NCBI GenBank assembly: GCA_963777725.1
Contig: CAVZRR010000010.1
Location: 17,087 to 81,086 of the forward strand
Direction of reading: 5' to 3'
Length of the DNA stretch: 64,000 nt
DNA from: RPQJ01 sp963777725
Lineage (GTDB): Bacteria > Pseudomonadota > Gammaproteobacteria > Steroidobacterales > Steroidobacteraceae
Below are positions 38,817 through 46,705 of the stretch, one piece after another. The notes under the pieces were generated by a model. The model had not been told where the DNA came from. It made no database searches and saw nothing but the letters and a program-made list of their open reading frames with translations. The position numbers were made by a program, and so were the translations under genes. The first letter of the stretch is position 1. Each line of letters begins with the position of its first letter.

Positions 38817-40655
38817 ATGACTGCGACGACTGCCGTTCCCCTGCCACTGGGCCCGCTCGATCCCGAGCGCAGCGAGCTGCTGCGTCGTGTCGTGGACGGG
38901 CTGGAACCCGTCTCGTTGCATTGGCTGTCGGGATTCACGGCCGGCGTCGCCTATGCGCGCGGTCACGGTGGCGTTGCTGCGGCCGTCGACATTCCGGTCG
39001 CGGCGGCCCCGGTGGTCGCTCCACGCAGCGAAGCGATCGCGCGACTCGCCGTCGTCTACGGCTCGCAGACGGGCAACGGTCGGCGCATCGCCGAGCGGCT
39101 CGGCCGTGCGGCCGAGGCGGCCGGGCTGGCCGTGCGTGTTTATGCCGCCCGCGACTATCCGCTCAAGGACCTTGCGAAGGAGCGGCTGCTGACGGTCGTC
39201 GTCAGCACGCACGGCGACGGCGACCCGCCGGACGACGCGCGCGGCTTCGTCGAGCACCTCGCCGGCAAGCGCGCGCCAAGGCTCGAGAGCCTCGCGTACT
39301 CGGTACTCGCGCTCGGCGACTCGAGCTATCCGAAGTTCTGCGAGACGGGCCGCCAGGTGGACGAGCGACTCGCAGCCCTCGGCGGCCGTCGATTGTTGCC
39401 GCGCGTCGACTGCGACCTCGACTACGAGCGGTTGGTCACGCCCTGGCTCGAGCAGGTCGTGGCCGGCGCGCGCGATGCGCTCGGCACTGCACCGGCCGCG
39501 AACGTAACGCGCTTGCGCAGCGTGCCGGCCACGCCTCGCTACAGCCGCGAGCAGCCGTTCCTCGCCACGATTCTCGCCAACGACCGGATCACCGGTCGCG
39601 GCGCGTCGAAGGACGTGCGCCACATCGAGCTGTCGCTCGAGGGTTCGGGCCTTGAGTACGAACCCGGCGACGCGCTGGGGATCTGGCACGAGAACCCGGC
39701 CGTCGTCGTGGACGCCGTCCTGGCGGCGATCGGCGCGTCGGGAAAGGAGCCCGTGGCCGTCGATGGTGAGCAGCGCAGTTTGCGCGAATGGTTGGTTCAG
39801 GGTCGCGAGATCACGCGACTGACGAAGCCGTTCCTGGTGCAGCATGCGCAACGCGCCGGCAGCGCCGGACTCGCCGCGATCCTCACGGCCGGCCACGAGG
39901 AACGCCTGCGCGGCATCCTCAAGAACCTGCAGCTCGTCGACGTGTTGCAGCGCTACCCAGCCACCTGGGAGCCGGATGCGCTGGTGCAGGCACTGCGACC
40001 GCTGGCGCCGCGCCTCTACTCGATCGCCTCGAGCCGCGCAGCTGTGGGCGAGGAGGCGCACCTGACGGTCGCCGTCGTGGACTACGAGCACGACGGCGAG
40101 CGGCGCCTGGGCGCGGCCTCGGCTCACCTCGCGGAACTGACCGGAGACGCAGCGAAGGTGCGAGTCTTCATCGAGGCGAACGAGCGCTTCCGACTGCCGG
40201 CCGATCCCGCCCGCGACGTCATCATGATCGGCCCGGGCACCGGAGTTGCGCCGTACCGGGGATTCCTCCAGCAGCGCGAGGCGCAGGGCGCCACCGGTCG
40301 CAACTGGCTCGTGTTCGGCGCGCGTCACTTCGACAGCGAGTTCCTCTACCAGGTCGAGTGGCAGGACGCCGCGCGCAAGGGACTGCTGCAGCGGGTGGAT
40401 CTGGCGTTCTCGCGTGACCGAACCCCCCGCACCTACGTGCAGGATCGGCTGCGCGAGGCCGGTGCGGACCTGTTCGCCTGGCTCGAGGGCGGCGCTTACC
40501 TGTACGTCTGCGGTGATTCCGAGCACATGGCGCCCGACGTGCATGCGGCACTGGTGGAGGTGGTCGAAGCTCACGGCGCACTCGACCGCGAGGCCGCCGA
40601 GGCCTACGTGCGCCGGCTCGCCGATGACCGTCGTTACCTCAGGGACGTCTATTGA
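38817..40655 (+). CDS. cysJ: Assimilatory sulfite reductase (NADPH) flavoprotein subunit
   Basis: 612 residues. Supplies electrons from NADPH through FAD and FMN to CysI for sulfite reduction to sulfide. Flavodoxin-like FMN domain with VVYGSQTGNGRRIAERL near 75 and the loop STHGDGDPPDDA. FAD domain with RLYSIASSRAAVGEEAHLTVAVV. NADPH domain with GPGTGVAPYRGFLQQRE and the C-terminal YVCGDSEHMAPDVH and RYLRDVY. The frame is intact. First gene of cysJ-cysI-cysH-cysG, one base before cysI. An aromatic C-terminus (Tyr) is typical of the diflavin reductase family. Confidence 0.95.
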   Translation: MTATTAVPLPLGPLDPERSELLRRVVDGLEPVSLHWLSGFTAGVAYARGHGGVAAAVDIPVAAAPVVAPRSEAIARLAVVYGSQTGNGRRIAERLGRAAEAAGLAVRVYAARDYPLKDLAKERLLTVVVSTHGDGDPPDDARGFVEHLAGKRAPRLESLAYSVLALGDSSYPKFCETGRQVDERLAALGGRRLLPRVDCDLDYERLVTPWLEQVVAGARDALGTAPAANVTRLRSVPATPRYSREQPFLATILANDRITGRGASKDVRHIELSLEGSGLEYEPGDALGIWHENPAVVVDAVLAAIGASGKEPVAVDGEQRSLREWLVQGREITRLTKPFLVQHAQRAGSAGLAAILTAGHEERLRGILKNLQLVDVLQRYPATWEPDALVQALRPLAPRLYSIASSRAAVGEEAHLTVAVVDYEHDGERRLGAASAHLAELTGDAAKVRVFIEANERFRLPADPARDVIMIGPGTGVAPYRGFLQQREAQGATGRNWLVFGARHFDSEFLYQVEWQDAARKGLLQRVDLAFSRDRTPRTYVQDRLREAGADLFAWLEGGAYLYVCGDSEHMAPDVHAALVEVVEAHGALDREAAEAYVRRLADDRRYLRDVY

Positions 40656-40656
40656 G

Positions 40657-42339
40657 ATGAGCCAGCAATCCCCCGTCGAGCGCATCAAGCGCGACAGCCG
40701 TCTGTTGCGCGGCACGCTGGTCGAGAGCCTCGCCGATCCGCTGACCGGCGCGATCCGCGAGGACGACACCGTGCTGATCAAGTTCCACGGCAGCTACCAG
40801 CAGGACGACCGCGACGTCCGCGAGGAGCGCCGCAAGCAGAAGCTCGAACCCGCCTACAGCTTCATGATTCGCACCCGGTTGCCGGGCGGCGTCTGCAAGC
40901 CAACGCAATGGCTGGCGCTCGACGAGATCGCCCGCCGCTATGCCAACGGGACGCTGCGCATCACGACGCGCCAGGCCTTCCAGTTCCACGGCGTCGTCAA
41001 GACCGAGCTCAAGGCGACGATGGCGGCGATCAATGCCGCGCTGATCGATACCATCGCGGCCTGCGGCGACGTCAACCGCAACGTGCTCGCGAGTGCGAAC
41101 CCGGTCGAGTCGCGCGCGCATGCGCTCGCCTACGAGTGGGCGAAGCGGCTGTCCGAGTTCCTGCTACCCCGCACCCGCGCGTACCACGAGATCTGGCTCG
41201 ACGGCGAGCGGATTGCGGGCACCGAGGAAGTCGAGCCGATCTACGGTCCGACCTACCTGCCGCGCAAGTTCAAGGCGGCGATCGCGGTGCCACCGATCAA
41301 CGACGTGGACGTCTTCGCGCACGACCTCGGCTTCATCGCGATCGTCGAGGCAGGCGAGCTGGTCGGCTTCAACCTGACGGTGGGTGGCGGGCTCGGCACC
41401 AGCCACGGCGATCCGACGACCTATCCGCGGATCGCCGACGTCGTCGGCTTCCTGCGGCCGGAGCAGTTGCTCGCCGTCGCCGAGGCCGTCGTCACGGTGC
41501 AGCGCGATTTCGGCAATCGCGAGACGCGCAAGCACGCGCGGCTGAAGTATACGATCGACGCGCACGGCCTCGACTGGTTCGTCGCCGAGATCACGCGTCG
41601 CATGGGTTTCACGCTCGAGCCGGCACGCCCCTTCGAGTTCACCTCGAGCGGCGACCGCTTCGGCTGGATCGAGGGCCACGACGGCCGCTGGCACCTCACG
41701 CTGCGCATCAGCGCAGGGCGGGTCGCGGACGGTCCGCAGGGCCTGCACCTGACGGGACTGCGCGAAATCGCGCGTCTGCATCGCGGCGATTTCCGGCTGA
41801 CACCGAACCAGAACCTGATCATCGCCAACGTGGCGCCGTCCGAACGCCAGTTCATCGACGCGCTGGTCGTCCGTTACGGCCTCGACGCGCATGTCCGCAG
41901 CACCCCGCTACGGCGCGATGCGCTCGCGTGCGTCGCGCTGCCAACCTGCCCGCTGGCGATGGCAGAGGCGGAGCGCTACCTGCCGGACTTTTCGGCCAAG
42001 GTCGAGGGCGTTCTGGCCGGGCATGGACTGCGAGACCAGCCGCTCGTGCTGCGCATCACAGGCTGCCCGAACGGTTGCGCGCGACCGTACCTCGCGGAGG
42101 TCGCGCTGATCGGCAAGGCGCCGGGACGCTACAACCTGTATTTCGGCGGCGACGCGCGCGGCCAGCGCCTGAACGCGCTTTACCTCGAGAACATCGACGA
42201 GGCCGGAATCCTCGCAGCACTCGATGATGCCTTCGGGCGTTTTGCGGCGGGCCGCGAACCGGGCGAGCGCTTCGGCGACTACGTCTGGCGCGCGGGGCTG
42301 GTCGCCGTCGGCACGACTTCGGGGGCGGCCGTCGCATGA
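40657..42339 (+). CDS. cysI: Assimilatory sulfite reductase haemoprotein subunit
   Basis: 560 residues, reduces sulfite to sulfide using sirohaem coupled to a 4Fe-4S cluster. The chosen ATG at 40657 follows the cysJ stop by one base; in-frame upstream reading belongs to cysJ. Motifs: TLRITTRQAFQFHGVVK, GDVNRNVLASANP and the cluster and sirohaem ligands in CVALPTCPLAMAEAERYLP and TGCPNGCARPYLAEVALIGK. Ends in an ATGA overlap with cysH. The usual partner for sirohaem supply, cysG, lies in the same operon. Confidence 0.96.
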   Translation: MSQQSPVERIKRDSRLLRGTLVESLADPLTGAIREDDTVLIKFHGSYQQDDRDVREERRKQKLEPAYSFMIRTRLPGGVCKPTQWLALDEIARRYANGTLRITTRQAFQFHGVVKTELKATMAAINAALIDTIAACGDVNRNVLASANPVESRAHALAYEWAKRLSEFLLPRTRAYHEIWLDGERIAGTEEVEPIYGPTYLPRKFKAAIAVPPINDVDVFAHDLGFIAIVEAGELVGFNLTVGGGLGTSHGDPTTYPRIADVVGFLRPEQLLAVAEAVVTVQRDFGNRETRKHARLKYTIDAHGLDWFVAEITRRMGFTLEPARPFEFTSSGDRFGWIEGHDGRWHLTLRISAGRVADGPQGLHLTGLREIARLHRGDFRLTPNQNLIIANVAPSERQFIDALVVRYGLDAHVRSTPLRRDALACVALPTCPLAMAEAERYLPDFSAKVEGVLAGHGLRDQPLVLRITGCPNGCARPYLAEVALIGKAPGRYNLYFGGDARGQRLNALYLENIDEAGILAALDDAFGRFAAGREPGERFGDYVWRAGLVAVGTTSGAAVA

Positions 42340-43028
42340 GAGCGGTGCGCGACGAGGTCAATGCGGATCTCGAGCGCATGCCCGCCGAGGCGCGGGTGCG
42401 CTGGGCCCTCGACCACCTGCCGGGGGCGTTCGCGCTCTCGTCGAGCTTCGGCGCGCAGGCCGCCGTCTCGCTGCACATGGTGACGCGCGCGTTGCCGTCC
42501 ATTCCGGTGATCCTGGTGGACACCGGCTACCTGTTCCCGGAGACCTACCGCTTCATCGACGACCTGGTCGAGCGGCTCGAACTGAACCTCAGGGTGTACC
42601 AGCCGGCCATCTCGCCGGCCTGGCTCGAGGCACGTCACGGGCGACTCTGGGAGAACGGCATCGAGGGCATCGAGCGTTACAACTCGTTGCGCAAGGGCGA
42701 GCCGATGCGCCGCGCGATGGCCGAGCTCGGGGTCGAGACCTGGTTTGCCGGCCTGCGTCGCCAGCAGGCGCGGTCGCGGAGCCAGATCGCGCCGCTCGAA
42801 CACCGCGAGGGGCGCTGGAAGGTGCACCCGATCTTCGACTGGACGGATCGGCAGGTCTTCGATTACCTGCGCCGGCACGACTTGCCCTACCACCCGCTCT
42901 GGCACGAGGGCTACGTCTCGATCGGCGACTGGCACACGACGCGCTCGCTCGCCGAGGCCGGCGACGTCGAGGCGACGCGTTTCTTCGGCCTGAAGCGCGA
43001 ATGCGGCCTGCACGGGCTCGAAGGGTAG
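42336..43028 (+). CDS. cysH: Phosphoadenylylsulfate (PAPS) reductase
   Basis: 230 residues. Thioredoxin-dependent reduction of PAPS to sulfite and PAP. Nucleotide-binding region FALSSSFGAQAAVSLHMV, then VDTGYLFPETYRF, and the catalytic Cys in the C-terminal KRECGLHGL. The two CC pairs that bind 4Fe-4S in APS reductases are absent, which makes this the PAPS-specific type. Coupled to cysI by an ATGA overlap. No cysD, cysN or cysC is present in the window, so sulfate activation genes lie elsewhere. Confidence 0.94.
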   Translation: MRAVRDEVNADLERMPAEARVRWALDHLPGAFALSSSFGAQAAVSLHMVTRALPSIPVILVDTGYLFPETYRFIDDLVERLELNLRVYQPAISPAWLEARHGRLWENGIEGIERYNSLRKGEPMRRAMAELGVETWFAGLRRQQARSRSQIAPLEHREGRWKVHPIFDWTDRQVFDYLRRHDLPYHPLWHEGYVSIGDWHTTRSLAEAGDVEATRFFGLKRECGLHGLEG

Positions 43029-43033
43029 GGGTC

Positions 43034-44482
43034 GTGCGCTATTTCCCATTGTTTGCGGACCTGCGCGGCCAGCGCGTGCTCGTCGTCGGCGGCGGAGAAG
43101 TCGCCGAGCGCAAGGTGCGGCTGCTGCTGGAGGCGGGTGCGCGCGTCGAACTGGTCGCTCCCGAACTGACCGAATGGCTCCAGCAACGCCTGCCCTCTGC
43201 GACAGACGAGGGTCAAGGACGCGATGGCGAGGGCACCGTCGACTGGAGGGCGCTTGCGTTCGACCCCACGCAACTCGACGGCGCTGCATTGGTGATCGCC
43301 GCCACCAGCGTTGCCGCGGTGAACGCCCAGGTCGCCGCGGCGGCACGTGATCGGCAGGTCCTCGTCAACGTCGTCGACGATGCCGAGCTCTCCAGCTTCA
43401 TCGTGCCCGCGATCGTCGATCGCTCGCCGCTGGTGATCGCAATCTCGAGCGGCGGCGTGGCTCCCGTGCTTGCCCGGCACGTTCGCGAGCGGCTGGAATC
43501 CATGCTCGACGAGTCGCTCGGCGCGCTGGCAGGGCTGCTGCAGCGCTGGCGCGAGCGCATCAAGCACGCGCTCCCGGATCTTGCCGCGAGAAGACGTTTC
43601 TACACGGCCGTCGTGCGCGGCCCGGTTGCTGCGAGCCTGCGGCGCCGCCAGGAGGACACGGCTGAACAGGTGCTCGCGCAGTTGCTGGAACAGCCCCAGC
43701 AAGCGGTGCGCGGCTCCGTCGTGCTGGTCGGTGCAGGCCCGGGCGATCCGGGCTTGCTGACGCTGAACGCATTGCGAGCGCTGCAGGATGCGGACGTGAT
43801 CCTGCACGATCGGCTCGTCTCCGACGAGGTGCTCGCGCTCGCGCGCCGGGATGCCCAGAAGATCGCCGTGGGCAAGGCCGCCCGCGCGCAGTCCGTGCCG
43901 CAGGAACGCATTCACCAGTTGATGCTCGAGCACGCCCGCGCCGGTCGCCGCGTCGTGCGCCTGAAGGGCGGCGATCCATTCGTCTTCGGGCGGGGTGGTG
44001 AGGAGCTGGAGTTTCTCGCGGCCCACCGCATTCCGTTCGAGGTGGTGCCCGGAATCACCGCCGCACTGGCCTGCGGCGCGTACGCGGGCGTGCCGTTGAC
44101 GCATCGTGATCACGCGCAGTCGCTGCGGCTGGTCACCGCACATGGCGGCGACTCGCTCGACACGCTGGACTGGGCTGCGCTTGCCGCGGAGCGGCAGACC
44201 GTCGCGTTCTACATGGGCGTCGCGGGGCTGGCGACGATCGGCGATCGGCTGCGGCAGCACGGGCGCGACGCGGCGACGCCCGTCGCGATCATCGAGAACG
44301 GCTCCCGCCCGGACCAGCGCGTCACGCTTGCGACGCTCGACGCGCTCGAGGACCTCGCGGCCTGCGGCGGAATCCAGTCCCCGGCGCTGCTGGTCGTGGG
44401 CGAGGTGGCTGCACTCGCCGGCCGCCTGCACTGGTTCGGCAACGCGCCCCGCCTCTGGGAGACCCTGCGCAAGGTCGCCTGA
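43034..44482 (+). CDS. cysG: Sirohaem synthase (trifunctional)
   Basis: 482 residues from the GTG at 43034 (GAAGGG and AGGGG upstream). N-terminal precorrin-2 dehydrogenase/sirohydrochlorin ferrochelatase domain: VLVVGGGEVAERKVRLLLEAGA, with SSGGVAPVLARHVRERLE. C-terminal uroporphyrinogen-III methyltransferase domain: VGAGPGDPGLLTLNALRALQDADV, GKAARAQSVPQERI, RLKGGDPFVFGRGGEE, VPGITAALACGAYAGVPLTHRD. It makes the sirohaem needed by CysI. A short Gly/Asp-rich insert sits near residue 55. Five bases separate its stop from the convergent receptor stop. Confidence 0.95.
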   Translation: MRYFPLFADLRGQRVLVVGGGEVAERKVRLLLEAGARVELVAPELTEWLQQRLPSATDEGQGRDGEGTVDWRALAFDPTQLDGAALVIAATSVAAVNAQVAAAARDRQVLVNVVDDAELSSFIVPAIVDRSPLVIAISSGGVAPVLARHVRERLESMLDESLGALAGLLQRWRERIKHALPDLAARRRFYTAVVRGPVAASLRRRQEDTAEQVLAQLLEQPQQAVRGSVVLVGAGPGDPGLLTLNALRALQDADVILHDRLVSDEVLALARRDAQKIAVGKAARAQSVPQERIHQLMLEHARAGRRVVRLKGGDPFVFGRGGEELEFLAAHRIPFEVVPGITAALACGAYAGVPLTHRDHAQSLRLVTAHGGDSLDTLDWAALAAERQTVAFYMGVAGLATIGDRLRQHGRDAATPVAIIENGSRPDQRVTLATLDALEDLAACGGIQSPALLVVGEVAALAGRLHWFGNAPRLWETLRKVA

Positions 44483-44487
44483 GGCCG

Positions 44488-46599
44488 TCAGGGACGGGCC
44501 CAGGCGATCTCGGCGAACAACGCGCGGCCGCGACCCGGAAAGTATCGATAACTGCCGAACGCGAAGTCGGCACGGTCCGCGTAGTCGCGATCGAGCGCGT
44601 TGTTCAGGCGCAGCGTCAGCGCCCAGTCCGGCGCCATGCTCCAGCGGCCACGCAGGTTCAGCAACTCGTGCCCCGGATAGCGGTGCGCGTTCGACGCGTC
44701 GAGCCAGTATTCGCCGACGGCGAGCCATTCCGCTTCGAGTGCGAGACGCGCGCCGGGATTCCAGCTCACGGCCGCCCGGTGGATGTCGCGCGGCGCCGTG
44801 TCGACGTCGTTGCCCTTCACGATGCTCTCGCCACCCTCGACCGCCCGCGAGAACTCGTACTGATGCCGCGCGAACGTCCCGGCCGCTGCGAACTCGAGCG
44901 TGTCGACCGGCCGCCAGCGCAGGTCGTACTCGAAACCGCGATGCGAGGTCCGGCCATTGCTGACGTTGAAGCCGCTCGACTCGCGGAAGATGACGTCCTC
45001 CTTGCGCATCTCGAACAGCGCGATCGCGACGTCGGCCAGCGCCGAGGAAGCCTTCAGGCCGATCTCGAGCGCGTCGAGCCGCTCGGAGTCGAGTTCCGCA
45101 GTGCGCTGGTTGCGCTGCAGCCGGTACAACTCGGTGATCTCGGGTGGTCGGAATCCGACCGAGGCGGTCGTGTACGCTACGAGTCCCGCGCGGAGATCGA
45201 CCGCAAGGCTGAGCTTGGGGGCCACGTTGAAGAAGTCGTCGGTACGGTCGGCGGGGCGGCTGAACAGGCAGCCGCTCGCACCGCACGGCACGCCATTTTC
45301 GTCCGTGTTGCCGGCCAGCATCCGGTTGTCGTAGTCGTAGCTGACGTATTCGGCGCGCAGTCCGGCCGTCGCACGCCAGCGCTCGAGGAAACGCTGCTCG
45401 CCATGCGCATAGAGCGCTGCGACGTACGAGCGAACTTCATAGTCGTAGTGAAGCCCCGCGGGCCGGATCGCGTTGGCTGGCGGGCTGCCGTCAGTCGCCG
45501 GTCCGGCCTGGTCCTCGACCAGGAACGAGTCTGCGGCCTCGACGTCGAGTCCTGCGGTCAGCGTGCGGTCGGGATCCTCGTCCCAGACCAGCGTGCTCAT
45601 GAGCCCGGCACTTTCCTGGCCGTTGCGCTCGAGCGGCTTGCCGATCAGGAAGTGTTGCAGGAACTCCATCCGCGAGGTGCGCAGGTACGGGCGCAACTCC
45701 AGCCTCGCAGAACCGTTCGTGGGCGGTTGCAGCAGGCCCGTCAGCCGGACAGCGTGCGCTTCCCGGTAGGCTTCCGGGTTCGCGTTCTGACGGCTCAACT
45801 GGTCGCTGCGATACGCGCCCTGGCCGGTGATGAAGCCCGCTGTGTCCTGGTCGAGCGTGGTGGCGGCCAGGTCGATCCGGATCGGCGTGTCGCGCCAGCG
45901 ACTGGCGGCTGCAGCGTTCAGCTTGGCTTCGTCGAAGCCGGAATCGTCGCGCCAGCCGCCATCGTGCGTGTAGAGCGCAGCCACGCCGTAGTCGATCGCC
46001 TCCGTCCCGAACCGTCCGGCCAGCTTGATGCGGCCGTAGTCAGCTGGCCCGGCTTCCACGCCAACACCGCGGGCCGGGCGCTCGGCGGGCGAGGCCTGCA
46101 GCACGTTGACCGTGCCGTGCATCGCGTTCGAGCCGTACAAAGCCGTGCCGGGGCCACGCAGCACCTCGATCGAATGGGCCTGCTCGGTGTTGATCTCGAA
46201 CAGCTCGTTGACGTTGCAGAAGCCGACGGGCCGGATCGGAATGCCGTTCTCGAGGATCAGGAAGGCGCCGCACGAGCCTGCACCGGTGAGCACCGGCGAG
46301 CGGATCGCGGTGAGGCTCTCCTGGCCGCTGCCGCGCTGGATCATCACGCCGGCGACGCGGTTCATGACCTCCGAGTGGTGCGTGGGCCCGGTCAGCGCGA
46401 TGGCATCGCGGCCGACGGACCCGAGACTGAGCGGCGTCTCGAGCGCGAGCGCTGGTCGTCGTGACGCGGTGACGACGATCTCCTCGAGGTCACCGGGCGC
46501 CGCCGTGGCCAGGCCCGGCCGCAGTTGTGCCAGCGCCAGCAGCAAGAACGCGAGACGAAGGTGAGTGCGCGGGAGCGAAAGTTGCTTGCGGGCGATCAT
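44488..46599 (-). CDS. TonB-dependent receptor, substrate unknown
   Basis: 703 residues from the ATG at 46599; the frame is open further upstream but that part has no signal peptide at its start and overlaps the divergent gene. Signal peptide RLAFLLLALAQLRPGLATAA, TonB-box-like EEIVVTASR, plug with EVMNRVAGVMIQRGSGQES and IEVLRGPGTALYGSNAMHGTVNV, and a barrel ending ALFAEIAWARP. Two Cys in the plug (GSCGAF and GFCN) may form a disulfide. BtuB-sized, but no cobalamin riboswitch fits in the short upstream gap. Convergent with cysG, though a link to sulfur is unproven. Confidence 0.92.
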   Translation of the reverse strand: MIARKQLSLPRTHLRLAFLLLALAQLRPGLATAAPGDLEEIVVTASRRPALALETPLSLGSVGRDAIALTGPTHHSEVMNRVAGVMIQRGSGQESLTAIRSPVLTGAGSCGAFLILENGIPIRPVGFCNVNELFEINTEQAHSIEVLRGPGTALYGSNAMHGTVNVLQASPAERPARGVGVEAGPADYGRIKLAGRFGTEAIDYGVAALYTHDGGWRDDSGFDEAKLNAAAASRWRDTPIRIDLAATTLDQDTAGFITGQGAYRSDQLSRQNANPEAYREAHAVRLTGLLQPPTNGSARLELRPYLRTSRMEFLQHFLIGKPLERNGQESAGLMSTLVWDEDPDRTLTAGLDVEAADSFLVEDQAGPATDGSPPANAIRPAGLHYDYEVRSYVAALYAHGEQRFLERWRATAGLRAEYVSYDYDNRMLAGNTDENGVPCGASGCLFSRPADRTDDFFNVAPKLSLAVDLRAGLVAYTTASVGFRPPEITELYRLQRNQRTAELDSERLDALEIGLKASSALADVAIALFEMRKEDVIFRESSGFNVSNGRTSHRGFEYDLRWRPVDTLEFAAAGTFARHQYEFSRAVEGGESIVKGNDVDTAPRDIHRAAVSWNPGARLALEAEWLAVGEYWLDASNAHRYPGHELLNLRGRWSMAPDWALTLRLNNALDRDYADRADFAFGSYRYFPGRGRALFAEIAWARP

Positions 46600-46668
46600 C
46601 GGCAACGGCACCGGTCGTGGCGCTCGATTATCCAACATCGCGACACCGGCCGTCGTGCAACGGGCGTT

Positions 46669-46677
46669 TGCTAGTAT
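46669..46677 (+). promoter_or_regulatory. Candidate extended -10 promoter for the patatin gene
   Basis: TGCTAGTAT, an extended -10 (TG-n-TAGTAT), lies 29 bases before the ATG at 46706, which would place the transcription start near 46684. No convincing -35 box is present, as is usual for extended -10 promoters. The site lies in the 106-bp gap between the divergent receptor gene and the patatin gene. Confidence 0.4.
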
Positions 46678-46705
46678 CGCGGCCACTCGACCGGGAGCGA
46701 TGATC

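Noticed and set aside
46600..46705. Cobalamin riboswitch upstream of the BtuB-sized receptor
   Set aside because: The gap is about 100 bases and lacks the conserved B12-box (GCCACTG) sequence.
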